Positions 35,185 to 43,701 of a stretch of 64,000 bases of DNA are shown here, piece after piece. The stretch is from Pseudarthrobacter oxydans (GTDB lineage: Bacteria > Actinomycetota > Actinomycetes > Actinomycetales > Micrococcaceae): assembly GCF_013314975.1 (NCBI RefSeq), contig NZ_JABTYH010000004.1, positions 1 through 64,000 of the forward strand, written 5' to 3'. The translations under genes were made by a program, and so were the position numbers. The notes under the pieces were generated by a model that saw only the letters and a program-made list of their open reading frames with translations, made no database searches and had not been told where the DNA came from. The first letter of the stretch is position 1. Each line of letters starts with the position of its first letter.

Positions 35185-35282
35185 CTCTACGACTACTACT
35201 TCATCCCCTAACCCATCGAGAAGCCCCACAAGTCCAACCAGCACCGCATCGCCCTCGGCACCGGCGATGTCCATGACGCTCG
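35185..35282 (+). pseudogene. Degraded fragment of the gntR 3' end
   Basis: The bases match 33098-33208 of the FCD regulator gene: translation reads LYDYYFIP, stop, PIEKPHKSNQHRIALGTGDVHDA versus LYDYFIPYPIEKLHKSNQDHIAL...GDVQDA. It has an in-frame stop and a gap of about 15 bp. It lies after the Ltp/lipoprotein pair, so these genes sit between the intact gntR 3' end and this partial second copy. Confidence 0.85.
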
Positions 35283-35451
35283 CTCCCGACCAGCCTCCGC
35301 CGTCGTACTTCCCGCCGTAAGGCGTGCTGCTGCCGACATGTCCCGCCTACCGCCCTCCATGCAGATACCACCACGGAAGAATGCCGCTCTCCGTGCACAG
35401 GCACGGCCCCCAGACTACGGCCAGGTGTCCCGGGTCACGATAGACTTTCGG

Positions 35452-35459
35452 TTACTAGT
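35452..35459. promoter_or_regulatory. TACTAGTA box in front of the ROK gene (possible operator)
   Basis: The palindrome TACTAGTA lies about 55 bp upstream of the ROK start. A near-identical TACTAATA core in TCTACTAATAGA lies before the PTS operon (36720-36731). A shared site in front of regulator and target suggests ROK binding. Confidence 0.4.
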
Positions 35460-35514
35460 ATGCATAAACGGAATCCGCTCGTATTCCTGCGTGGCGACCA
35501 AACGAGAGGTTGGA

Positions 35515-36693
35515 ATGGCACAATCACTTTCGACAGGATCGGGCGTTGTCCTGGACCTGATCAGGTCCGGCCAGGCAACTACAAGGAATGACCTTCTGGA
35601 GCGGCTGGGGTGGTCGCGTATCACCCTTGCCCGGCGGCTCGAAGAGCTACTGAACGCCTCCATCATCATGAGCGTAGGTCAACTGGACTCCCGCGGCGGA
35701 CGCCCACCCGAAACATTCGCGGTCAAGCCGGATTCCGGCGTGCTTCTGGCCCTTGATATCAGCGGCTCACACAGCATGGTGGCCATCACGGACCTGGTCT
35801 CCACCATCCTCAGCGTTGACGAGGCAGACATCGGGCCAAGCCAGGGGCCTGCTGAGATTTTCGAATGGGCAGGCCAGGTTTTCGACCACATGCTGCTCCG
35901 CCTGGGGAAGACCAGGGCTGACGTCGTGGGGATCGGAGTCGGCGTCCCCGGGCCCGTGGATGTCACAACCGGGTGTCTGGCATCACCGCAAGTCGATAAG
36001 CAATGGGACGGCGTGGCTGTCCGCGACTACTTCGCAAGCAGATATGGACATGCCGTCCTGGCAGTTGACCGGGACGTAAACACCATGGCCCTGGCGGAAG
36101 CAAGGCGGGGCAGGGTGGGATACCGGGACATCGTGGGCGTGAAAGCCGGCATCGGGATCGGGCTGGGGTTCGTGCTGGACGGGGCCGTGTACCGCGGCGC
36201 GCGGGGAGGAGCCGGCGACCTGAGCCGACCCCGAATCGGTGGCGGGCGCCTCCAACGGCTAGAAACCGTAGCCAGCGGAGCGGTGATACGCGCCGAATTA
36301 GTGGCCCGCGGCTACAAGGTCAGGACAGGAGCGGACATTGTTGAGCTCGCGAACAACGGAGACCACCGGACCCTGACCCTCCTGGAGGAAACGGGAACCG
36401 CCCTTGGCCAGACGCTGGCCGACATCGTTGGACTGATCAATCCCGAGGCCGTCATTATCGGCGGAAGTCTCGCCGCAGCGGGCGAACCCTTCCTCACACC
36501 CATCCGCGAGGCCATCTTCGCCGGTGCGCGTGAATTCGCCACCCAGGAGCTTGTCGTCGAACGCTCCGGCCTTGGAGATGTGGCCGGCCTGACCGGAGCA
36601 TCGCTGCTTGCCCAGGACACACTCTTCGCACCCGACAGAATCAGCCGGCTTACCCACAGCGGAGCCAACTCTCTTGTCCTGGCATCCGGCTAA
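35515..36693 (+). CDS. ROK-family transcriptional regulator
   Basis: 392 aa from ATG 35515 behind GAGAGG. An N-terminal winged helix (ATTRNDLLERLGWSRITLARRLEEL) precedes the sugar-kinase-like ROK fold with LALDISGSHSMVAITD, VGIGVGVPGPVD and IIGGSLAAAG. The ATP-site Asp/Gly boxes are partly kept, but the zinc-site cysteines typical of ROK kinases and NagC-type repressors are not evident. ROK regulators sense sugars or sugar phosphates and control neighbouring transport genes. It precedes the PTS operon in the same direction, 113 bp away, with a shared TACTANTA motif in front of both. Likely local repressor or activator of the PTS. Confidence 0.87.
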   Translation: MAQSLSTGSGVVLDLIRSGQATTRNDLLERLGWSRITLARRLEELLNASIIMSVGQLDSRGGRPPETFAVKPDSGVLLALDISGSHSMVAITDLVSTILSVDEADIGPSQGPAEIFEWAGQVFDHMLLRLGKTRADVVGIGVGVPGPVDVTTGCLASPQVDKQWDGVAVRDYFASRYGHAVLAVDRDVNTMALAEARRGRVGYRDIVGVKAGIGIGLGFVLDGAVYRGARGGAGDLSRPRIGGGRLQRLETVASGAVIRAELVARGYKVRTGADIVELANNGDHRTLTLLEETGTALGQTLADIVGLINPEAVIIGGSLAAAGEPFLTPIREAIFAGAREFATQELVVERSGLGDVAGLTGASLLAQDTLFAPDRISRLTHSGANSLVLASG

Positions 36694-36719
36694 GAAGGCC
36701 CGCCAACAAAATACTTTGG

Positions 36720-36731
36720 TCTACTAATAGA
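36720..36731. promoter_or_regulatory. TCTACTAATAGA box in front of the PTS operon (possible operator)
   Basis: TCTA and TAGA arms flank CTAA. The core TACTAATA (36722-36729) matches the box upstream of the ROK gene in 7 of 8 positions. It sits 76 bp before the PTS EIIA start. Confidence 0.4.
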
Positions 36732-36806
36732 CTTAAGCCACCAATCCTTGCTACGGTGATATACCTCACATCGTCGTGATGTGATCCGTTACCTAAAGGA
36801 TCCCCC

Positions 36807-37265
36807 GTGGCTTTAAACCTCGCTGAAGAACTCTCGTCCATCGCCACCAATGTCGCCGCTTCCGACTGGAAGGAAGCCATCCGCTGTGCCGGAGATGGCC
36901 TGGTGGCAGGCGGAGTCACAACAGAGGACTACACCGAACAGATGATCGAGGCCGTCGAAGAGCACGGCCCTTACATCGTCATCGCCCCCGGAGTCGCCCT
37001 CGCCCACGCACGCCCCTCCGAATCCGTCAAAAAGGGAGGGCTCAGCTGGGTCAGCCTGGCCTCCCCTGTGGAGTTCGGGCACAAATCCAACGACCCCGTC
37101 TCCCTGGTCATAGGCCTGGCAGCCCTTGACCACACTGCCCACATCGAAGTCCTCAGGGCGGTCGCCGGAATCCTTTCGAATCCGGCCACCCGTTGTGGCC
37201 TTGACGCCGCGGCGAGTCCGGAAGAAGTTCGCTCCCTCCTGGCACGCGCCGCCTCAACGAAATAA
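36807..37265 (+). CDS. PTS EIIA component, ascorbate/UlaC-like
   Basis: 152 aa, one EIIA domain of the mannitol/fructose/Ntr fold in the ascorbate branch. The phospho-acceptor His is in APGVALAHARPSE, and the surrounding LDHTAHIEVLRAVAGIL is typical of the fold. Cytoplasmic: takes phosphate from HPr and passes it to the EIIB Cys. It starts at GTG, 6 nt after AAAGGA. First gene of EIIA-EIIB-EIIC-HPr, spaced 40, 75 and 56 bp apart, likely one transcript under the ROK regulator. Confidence 0.85.
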   Translation: MALNLAEELSSIATNVAASDWKEAIRCAGDGLVAGGVTTEDYTEQMIEAVEEHGPYIVIAPGVALAHARPSESVKKGGLSWVSLASPVEFGHKSNDPVSLVIGLAALDHTAHIEVLRAVAGILSNPATRCGLDAAASPEEVRSLLARAASTK

Positions 37266-37305
37266 GCAACTCCAACATCACCCCTGAATTGAAAGGCAAC
37301 GAACC

Positions 37306-37578
37306 ATGAAGATCGTCGCTGTATGTGGAATGGGCATTGGGACATCAGTGCTCTTGAAAATGAACGCAGAAAAGGTTCTCCAGGATCTCGGCATCGACGC
37401 CGATATTGAGGCCGCTGACATTGGGGTGGCCCGCGGTGCCGCCCAAACGGCGGACGTCGTGCTGACTTCCGAGGAGCTCGCACCTGAAATTGGCGACGTC
37501 CCCGCAGAGGTCATCGTTATCGAGAACTTCTTTGACCTCGATGAAATCCACAAGAAACTGTCTGCCGCTGTCCGATAG
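37306..37578 (+). CDS. PTS EIIB component, ascorbate/UlaB-like
   Basis: 90 aa, the standard size for free EIIB of the lactose/ascorbate type. The catalytic Cys is in the N-terminal P-loop-like CGMGIGTSVLLKMNAEKVL. The rest alternates strands and helices with ADIGVARGAAQTADVVLTSE. Accepts phosphate on Cys from EIIA and gives it to the sugar crossing EIIC. Its placement between EIIA and EIIC confirms the operon. Confidence 0.9.
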   Translation: MKIVAVCGMGIGTSVLLKMNAEKVLQDLGIDADIEAADIGVARGAAQTADVVLTSEELAPEIGDVPAEVIVIENFFDLDEIHKKLSAAVR

Positions 37579-37653
37579 TCACTGCCGGTGGTTCCGCCAC
37601 CTGCAACACCACAAGACCAACCAACTTTTCAGCAATAAGGGAGTGCCTACGGC

Positions 37654-39147
37654 ATGGACTGGCTCGTAGTAGTACTGAATTTCATAGGGCAGCAGATTCT
37701 CAATGTACCCGCGTACCTGATCGGCATCATCACCGCAGCAGGCCTGATCGCATTGCGGCGCAACTCGGGCCAGGTCATCGGAGGTGCGCTCAAGGCAACC
37801 TTGGGCTTCTTCATCCTTGGCGTGGGCGCCACCGTCGTCACCGGATCACTTGATCCCCTCGGTCAACTGATCCTCACCGTTACCGGCGCCCAGGGTGTCA
37901 TCCCGACGAACGAGGTCATTACGGCAATGGCCCAGGAACAGTTCGGCGCCCAGAGCGCATACGTCCTGACCCTTGGCTTTCTCATCATGCTGGTACTGGC
38001 GCGCTTCACTCCGTTGAAGTACGTCTTCCTGACCGGTCACCACATGGTGTTCATGGCCACCATGCTCACCGTGATCCTGTCCGTTGGCCTGGGAGAAGGC
38101 CTTGACTGGCTGGTGGTTCTCCTCGGAGCTGTCCTGCTGGGCGTGATCATGGTGGTCATGCCAGCATTCCTCCACCCGTGGACAAAGAAGATCACCGGCA
38201 ATGACACCATCGCAATCGGCCATTTCGGTTCTTTGGGTTACATCGCAGCGGGCGCAGTCGGACAGGCCGCGGGCAAGCGCAGCAAGTCAGCCGAAGACAT
38301 CCAGTTTCCCCAGGGGCTGAAGTTCCTCCGCGACTCCATGGTGGCCACGTCGCTGTCCATGGTCCTCATTTACATGGTTTTCGCCATCTGGGGTCTGATC
38401 GCCCTTCCGCTTTCCGAAGCGCTGGCAATCTTTGACGCCCCTGACGCGGGAGCCTTCATCATGGCGGGCTTCGAACAGGCGCTGCTGTTCGGCGTCGGTG
38501 TGGCCGTCATCCTCTATGGCGTCCGGACTGTTTTGGGCGAGCTCGTTCCGGCCTTCCAGGGCATTGCAGCCAAGGTGGTCCCAGGAGCCAAAGCGGCCCT
38601 AGATATCCCCATCGTTTTCCCGTTCGGCGCCAACGCCGTGCTCATCGGCTTCCTGAGCTCCTTCACCGGCGGCCTGATCGCCCTCGGCATTCTTGCTCTC
38701 TGGCTGAACCCCGCCTTCGGCCTGGCCCTGATCCTTCCCGGAATGGTGCCGCACTTCTTCACCGGCGGCGGAGCCGGCGTGTACGGCAACGCAACCGGCG
38801 GGCGCCGGGGAGCCATGCTCGGCGGCTTCGTGAACGGCATTATCATCACCATCCTGCCCGCCGTCCTGTTGCTCGTCCTAGGACAGTTCGGGCTCGCAAA
38901 CAGCACCTTCGGTGACGCCGACTTCGGTTGGTTCGGCACCCTCATTGGCGTCAGCCTGAGCGGCGGCCCCGCACTCGGCGCCGTGCTTTCCATCCTTATC
39001 GCCACCGTCCTTGTTGCAGCCGCCATCGTCTTCCAACGGCGGGTTGTGGATACCGGATGGGTCCCCGGCGCGAGACGTGATGCCTGGCTCGCCGAAGCCA
39101 AGGAAACCGAAAAGAGCGAGGCCGAACGAAAGAGTCCCGCCGCATAG
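37654..39147 (+). CDS. PTS EIIC permease, ascorbate-type (UlaA/SgaT family)
   Basis: 497 aa with about 11-12 membrane segments. It begins WLVVVLNFIGQQILNVPAYL, contains FFILGVGATVVTGSLDPLG, and has the UlaA-like VPHFFTGGGAGVYGNATGG loop near residue 370-390. The family imports L-ascorbate or related pentitol/uronate-like acids as phosphates. No ulaD, ulaE, ulaF or ulaG-like catabolic genes are seen within the window, so the substrate is uncertain. The C-terminal cytoplasmic tail is charged. Confidence 0.87.
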   Translation: MDWLVVVLNFIGQQILNVPAYLIGIITAAGLIALRRNSGQVIGGALKATLGFFILGVGATVVTGSLDPLGQLILTVTGAQGVIPTNEVITAMAQEQFGAQSAYVLTLGFLIMLVLARFTPLKYVFLTGHHMVFMATMLTVILSVGLGEGLDWLVVLLGAVLLGVIMVVMPAFLHPWTKKITGNDTIAIGHFGSLGYIAAGAVGQAAGKRSKSAEDIQFPQGLKFLRDSMVATSLSMVLIYMVFAIWGLIALPLSEALAIFDAPDAGAFIMAGFEQALLFGVGVAVILYGVRTVLGELVPAFQGIAAKVVPGAKAALDIPIVFPFGANAVLIGFLSSFTGGLIALGILALWLNPAFGLALILPGMVPHFFTGGGAGVYGNATGGRRGAMLGGFVNGIIITILPAVLLLVLGQFGLANSTFGDADFGWFGTLIGVSLSGGPALGAVLSILIATVLVAAAIVFQRRVVDTGWVPGARRDAWLAEAKETEKSEAERKSPAA

Positions 39148-39203
39148 CGGCACTCTCCCGGCCGTCCCCGCTAACCCACCCGAACTCCGAAACAAGGAAT
39201 CAA

Positions 39204-39488
39204 ATGCCCGAACGTACCGCAACGATCGCCAGCCGCGTGGGCCTCCACGCACGCCCCGCATCAGTTTTCGCTGAAGCGGTCAGCCAACTCGGCCTGGAGG
39301 TAACCATTGCCGCCGAAGATGCGAGCCCCGACGAAGCACTCGATGCGGCCAGCATCCTCTCTCTGATGAGCCTCGGCGCTTCCTGCGGCGACGTCGTCGT
39401 ACTTCGTGCTGATGGGCCTGGATCGGATCAGGCCCTCAATCGCTTGGTTGCGCTTTTGGAGACGGACCTCGATGCAGAAGCGCACTAA
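39204..39488 (+). CDS. ptsH: HPr phosphocarrier protein encoded in the PTS operon
   Basis: 94 aa. The phospho-His is in SRVGLHARPASVFAEA, and the regulatory-Ser region is ASILSLMSLGASCGDVV. It transfers phosphate from EI to the EIIA of this operon. Free HPr is usually a single core gene near ptsI; here it is the last gene of a substrate-specific operon, so it may be a second, dedicated copy. No EI gene is in the window. It is followed by a strong hairpin terminator. Confidence 0.9.
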   Translation: MPERTATIASRVGLHARPASVFAEAVSQLGLEVTIAAEDASPDEALDAASILSLMSLGASCGDVVVLRADGPGSDQALNRLVALLETDLDAEAH

Positions 39489-39503
39489 CCAGGACTGCGC
39501 TTC

Positions 39504-39538
39504 CAGGGGTGGCATGCACACGGTGCATGCCACCCCTG
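39504..39538. terminator. Perfect 16-bp hairpin ending the PTS operon
   Basis: CAGGGGTGGCATGCAC pairs perfectly with GTGCATGCCACCCCTG around the loop ACG, 15 bp after the HPr stop. Confidence 0.85.
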
Positions 39539-39579
39539 ATGCTTTCCCCACGCTCCTGGAACGATGCCCGCATCCACAC

Positions 39580-39617
39580 CGGAGGGCGCGCCCGGCCAAA
39601 GCCGGACGCGCCCTCCG
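39580..39617. terminator. Second copy of the repeated GC-rich hairpin
   Basis: CGGAGGGCGCGCCCGGC pairs with GCCGGACGCGCCCTCCG across CAAA. Core and trailing sequence (GTGGGCTCTGA, CCCGCAA, CCGGG) repeat the element at 35117-35179. It lies downstream of the permease at 39655 and likely ends its minus-strand transcript. Confidence 0.8.
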
Positions 39618-39654
39618 TGGGCTCTGATCCCGCAAGCCGGGCGAAGAGAATGAT

Positions 39655-41064
39655 TCAGTCGATAAGCACCGGCTGCTTGGCGTCCTGGGACGCTTCAACA
39701 GGCGCGACCCTCCGCTTCCGGTGGTTCAGCCAGTTAGCCACCGCCAGCAGCGCCACGAGCCCGAACGTGCTCAGGAGCTGGGGACGGGAGTCCTCGCCGA
39801 TAAAGCCCACCGTGAAGATCGCCGCGAGGATGAGCAGGCCAAAGCCCGTAAGCCACGGGAACCCCGGCATCCGCAGCGGAAGCTCCGTTCCCTCGCGGTC
39901 GGCGCGGAGGCGCAGCGCGAGCTGGGCGAGGAGCGCGGACGTCCACACCAGCAGGCAGGTGGAGCCCACGATATTGAGCAGGACGCCAAGGACCATCTCG
40001 GGGAAAGCCAGCTCCAGCACCACCGTGACAATGCCGAAGGCGACGCTGGCCAGGACTGCGATCACCGGGACGCGTGCCTTGGATACCGCAGCGAGCAGCC
40101 GTGGTGCTTCTCCCCGCTCCGCGAGGGAGTACGCCATCCGGGAGGCACCGTAGAGGTTGGCGTTGAGCGCGGACAGCAGCGCTGCGACGGCCACCAGGGT
40201 GATGGCCGTCGCGGCACCGGGCATGCCGGCGGCGTCCAGCACGGCGGCGAACGGGCTCTTCAGCCCCTCCGAACCAACCGGAACCACGGCCGCGATGATG
40301 AAGATGGCACCGATGTAGAACACCAGGATGCGCCACAGCACGGTGCGGACTGCTTTCTTTACGCTCCGGGCCGGCTCGGCGGTCTCAGCTGCGGCCACGG
40401 ACACAATCTCGGTGCCGCCGAACGCGAACGCCACCACGAAGAGCGCCGTGGCGATCCCGGCGAAACCACTGGGCGCGAAGCCCTCGCCCATGAAGTTGGA
40501 CAGGCCCGGCGACTGCACGCCCGGTACCAAGCCGAAGAGCAGTGCGAAGCCCACCAGCAGGAACGCCACGATGGCCGCCACCTTCAGCAGGGCAAACCAG
40601 AACTCGAACTCACCGAAGTTCTTCACGCTGGTCAGGTTCACAGCCGTGAGCACCACGATGAACACGAAGGCCATCAGCCACACCGGCAGCGCCGGGAAGA
40701 TGGTGGCCAGCAGGCCTGCCGCACCTAGCGCTTCGGCGGCGATGACCACCACGAGCTGGATCCACCACAGCCAGCCGACCGTGGCGCCGGCCACCGGTCC
40801 GTAAGCCTTGGCGGTATATACGGAGAAGGCGCCGCTGTCCGGGTTGGCGGCTGCCATCTCGCCGAGCGCCCACATCACCAGGATGATCAGGGTGCCGGCC
40901 ACGAGGTAGGAGATCAGCACGGCCGGGCCCGCAGCCTGGATGCCGGCGCCGGAGCCGATGAACAGGCCCGCGCCGATGGCGCTTCCCAGCCCCATCATGG
41001 TGAGCTGGCGGGGTTTGAGGGCCGCGCCGAGGGCGCGGGCAGACGTCTTTGTCTGTTGTTCCAT
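39655..41064 (-). CDS. Amino acid permease of the AAT family (GabP/AroP-like)
   Basis: 469 aa, 12 predicted membrane segments, with the family signature GLGSAIGAGLFIGSG at the first helix. Proton-coupled importer of amino acids (aromatic, GABA, lysine or proline types). It lies 42 bp after the aminotransferase gene on the same strand, so uptake and transamination are co-transcribed, and the divergent Lrp gene supports amino-acid control. An aromatic substrate is plausible because the partner is HisC/aromatic-aminotransferase-like and a ThDP decarboxylase-like gene follows, but this is inference. Confidence 0.88.
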   Translation of the reverse strand: MEQQTKTSARALGAALKPRQLTMMGLGSAIGAGLFIGSGAGIQAAGPAVLISYLVAGTLIILVMWALGEMAAANPDSGAFSVYTAKAYGPVAGATVGWLWWIQLVVVIAAEALGAAGLLATIFPALPVWLMAFVFIVVLTAVNLTSVKNFGEFEFWFALLKVAAIVAFLLVGFALLFGLVPGVQSPGLSNFMGEGFAPSGFAGIATALFVVAFAFGGTEIVSVAAAETAEPARSVKKAVRTVLWRILVFYIGAIFIIAAVVPVGSEGLKSPFAAVLDAAGMPGAATAITLVAVAALLSALNANLYGASRMAYSLAERGEAPRLLAAVSKARVPVIAVLASVAFGIVTVVLELAFPEMVLGVLLNIVGSTCLLVWTSALLAQLALRLRADREGTELPLRMPGFPWLTGFGLLILAAIFTVGFIGEDSRPQLLSTFGLVALLAVANWLNHRKRRVAPVEASQDAKQPVLID

Positions 41065-41106
41065 GGGGATTCCTCTTAGTTGTTTGTAACTGTTGGGGAG
41101 AAAAGT

Positions 41107-42204
41107 TCAGGCTGCGTGGGCTGCCAGGAGCCGGAGCACGCGGTCGTTGGAGGCGGCATCGGCAACAGTGATCCGAACGCCGTCGCCCTGGTACGCCCGG
41201 ACCATGATGCCCGCGCCATTGAACGCCTCCACCAGCGTCGCCAAGAGGACCTCATCGGCACGGATCCACAGGAAGTTGCCCTGGCTCGGCTGCAGCTTCC
41301 AGCCCTGGGCTTCAAGCTCCGCGGCCATCCGTGCACGCTCCTCCCTGACAGCAGAAGCCCGTGCTGCCATCTCCTCCCCGGCATCCAGCGACGCGATGGC
41401 CGCCTTCTGGGCCAGCGCGCTCACCGAGAAGGGCAGGGCGGTCCGGCGCAGCCCCTCGGCGATGGCCGGCACAGCCACGGCGTATCCCACGCGTAGGCCG
41501 GCGAGTCCATAGGCCTTGGAGAAAGTGCGCAGGATGCAGACGTTCGGGTACTGGCGGTAGAGCGCCAGGGAATCGGGTCCGCTGCCAGCGTCGGCGTACT
41601 CCACGTATGCCTCATCGATCACCACGAGGACGTCGGAGCGGACGGACTGCAGGAAGGCTTCGATGCGTTCGTGGCTGATCGGCACCCCGGTGGGGTTGTT
41701 GGGCGTGCAGAGCAGGATGACCTTGGTGCAGTCGGTGACGGCGGCGGCCATGGCATCGAGGTCGTGGCCCTCCAGATGATCCAGCGGGATGCGGACCGGC
41801 CGGGCGCCTGCCAGCTCCACCAGGATGGGGTAAGCCTCGAAGGAGCGCCACGCGAACACCACTTCATCCCCGGCGTCGCACAATCCGGTGATGATCTGCT
41901 GCAGGACGCCCACGCTGCCGGGCCCCACCGCCACCTCCTCCAAGGAGACGCCCAGGTGCCGGGCGAGCCGTTCGCGGAGTTCGACGGCGGCCATGTCCGG
42001 GTAGCGGTTCATCCTGCGCGCCGCCTCGGCCACCGCGACGGTGGCTGCGGGCAGGGGCTCGTAGTGGCTTTCGTTGCTGGCGAGGGCTGCAATGTCCGCG
42101 CCGGCGCTGCGCCGGCCGGGGACGTAGGACGGAAGGCCGGCGACGGCGCCACGAAGGGTGGGCAGCGCGGTGGAGGGAGCGGCCAGGAGTTGTTCGGGGG
42201 TCAT
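41107..42204 (-). CDS. Class I/II aminotransferase, HisC/aromatic type
   Basis: 365 aa PLP enzyme. Seen: ALASNESHYEPLP (substrate Asn region), LCTPNNPTGVPI, VVIDEAYVEYAD and RTFSKAYGLAGLRVGYA, in which the Lys forms the PLP aldimine. The family includes histidinol-phosphate aminotransferase and actinobacterial aromatic-amino-acid aminotransferase Pat. No his-operon genes are next to it; the adjacent permease and Lrp regulator favour a role in aromatic amino acid metabolism. It is first in the minus-strand pair and shares a 93-bp divergent region with lrp. Confidence 0.87.
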   Translation of the reverse strand: MTPEQLLAAPSTALPTLRGAVAGLPSYVPGRRSAGADIAALASNESHYEPLPAATVAVAEAARRMNRYPDMAAVELRERLARHLGVSLEEVAVGPGSVGVLQQIITGLCDAGDEVVFAWRSFEAYPILVELAGARPVRIPLDHLEGHDLDAMAAAVTDCTKVILLCTPNNPTGVPISHERIEAFLQSVRSDVLVVIDEAYVEYADAGSGPDSLALYRQYPNVCILRTFSKAYGLAGLRVGYAVAVPAIAEGLRRTALPFSVSALAQKAAIASLDAGEEMAARASAVREERARMAAELEAQGWKLQPSQGNFLWIRADEVLLATLVEAFNGAGIMVRAYQGDGVRITVADAASNDRVLRLLAAHAA

Positions 42205-42297
42205 GAGGACTGACTATGGAAGTGACCCGGCCCACATTGCAAGATAAGCTCTAGCCATTGGGACTTCTGCTCAACTTCTAGTTTCTGTGGTGAAAAT

Positions 42298-42801
42298 ATG
42301 ACCATCGCGAACACTCGCACCCTCGATTCACTCGACGGCCGCATCATCCTTGCCCTGGACAAGGACCCCGAAGCCAGCGCCCTGGCACTCTCCCGGACAC
42401 TCGGCGTCGCACGCAACACCGTCCACGCCCGGCTGGCACGGCTCGAGCGCAGCGGCGCCCTCCGCTCCTTCAGCCGCAGGCTGGACCCCGCCGCACTGGG
42501 CTACGAGCTCATGGCCTTCCTCTCGCTCGAAATCAGCCAGACGCGGTTCGGCTCGGTGGAAAGCGGGCTCGCCGCCATCCCGGAGGTCATCGAGGTGCAC
42601 GCCACCACCGGGGACGCGGACCTCATGGCCAAGGTCGTGGCCCGCGGCACCGCCGACCTCTACCGCATCACCAACCAGATCCTGGAGATCGACGGGATCC
42701 AGCGGACAAGCACCGCCATCTCCGTCATGGAACTCATGCCGCCCCGCTACGACGGCCTCATCAGCCGGCTGTCCGAACAGGAATCCCGCACGTCGGAGTA
42801 A
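42298..42801 (+). CDS. Lrp/AsnC-family transcriptional regulator
   Basis: 167 aa. N-terminal HTH (LDGRIILALDKDPEASALAL, then RTLGVARNTVHARLARLERSG) and C-terminal RAM/AsnC effector domain (VIEVHATTGDADLMAKVV, LEIDGIQRTSTAISVMEL). It senses an amino acid and binds the shared upstream region, likely controlling the divergent aminotransferase-permease pair as well as itself. A second copy of its last 46 codons is at 43702-43848, after the DUF4230 gene. Confidence 0.9.
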   Translation: MTIANTRTLDSLDGRIILALDKDPEASALALSRTLGVARNTVHARLARLERSGALRSFSRRLDPAALGYELMAFLSLEISQTRFGSVESGLAAIPEVIEVHATTGDADLMAKVVARGTADLYRITNQILEIDGIQRTSTAISVMELMPPRYDGLISRLSEQESRTSE

Positions 42802-43003
42802 GCGCCCCACAGGCACACCATAAGCAGCGAACGCCGTTGCTCGGAGCCGCATTTCCAAGTCGGTGGGGCGCGCCCTGATAGACCGGTTCCTGCTTGCGTA
42901 TACCGTTCTATGGGGACCAAAGGCCGCGACCCATTGTGGCCGTTCCACGCCACTGAATTCCGAAGGCGTTTCGCCGTCGAACAAAACCGGAGACTGAATC
43001 GTC

Positions 43004-43651
43004 ATGAACTTTTTCAAAGCAGCCATGAAGTTTTTCAAAGTAAAGGTTCTGCTTTGGCATGTCCTGCTGATCATCCTGCTGATTGTCGCGGGAACGGGCG
43101 CCGTTTTCGTATCCGGTGGACTCAACGCTCTCGCGCTCGGTTCTCTGTTCACCAGTAATTCGAACGAACGCGATTCGCAGGTAGTTCAGGCCGTCTCGCG
43201 CGTGCAGGAGGTCGCCTTGCTCAGCCTTCACATCGAGGGTGTTGCGAGGCAGGAAAGCAATGGAGAGATTCTCGGCATGGTCGTGCCCGCGAGCGAGAAA
43301 ACGACGCTGCTCCAGTACAAGTTTGATGCAAAATTAGGCATCGACGGGTCACAGGTGAAGATCGAACCCAATGGCACGGAGTCGTTTCGGGTGACTATCC
43401 CTAAATTCCTCGGCATAGGCTTTGACCGTCCCTTCTTCGAGACCCCCCTGGAGAGTAGCGGCGCGCTTAGCTGGTTGACACCGCCAGCCGTTCAAACTCA
43501 GATGATCAACAACATTCTCAGCGATGAGAACAAGCAAAATTTCATCACCCAGAACGAAGCAGCACTGAAGGAACAGGCGAAGGCGTTCTACTCGGGAATC
43601 ATCGAAAGCGTCGATCCCGAAGTTACCGTCGAATTTGAGTTCGCAGGGTAG
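43004..43651 (+). CDS. DUF4230-family membrane-anchored protein
   Basis: 215 aa. It starts at ATG behind GGAG (a second in-frame ATG lies 7 codons later within a repeat of TTTTTCAAAG). One N-terminal helix (VLLWHVLLIILLIVAGTGAV) is followed by an extracytoplasmic DUF4230-type domain (RVQEVALLSLHIEGVA, then KTTLLQYKFDAKLGID). The family function is unknown; members are anchored envelope proteins. The gene is inserted between the lrp 3' end and a second copy of that end, which suggests mobility. The sequence is less GC-rich than flanking genes. Confidence 0.75.
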   Translation: MNFFKAAMKFFKVKVLLWHVLLIILLIVAGTGAVFVSGGLNALALGSLFTSNSNERDSQVVQAVSRVQEVALLSLHIEGVARQESNGEILGMVVPASEKTTLLQYKFDAKLGIDGSQVKIEPNGTESFRVTIPKFLGIGFDRPFFETPLESSGALSWLTPPAVQTQMINNILSDENKQNFITQNEAALKEQAKAFYSGIIESVDPEVTVEFEFAG

Positions 43652-43701
43652 AGGCTTGCAGGGCCGCACTCTCCGCATGAACCCGAGTGTAACCACGGCT
43701 G

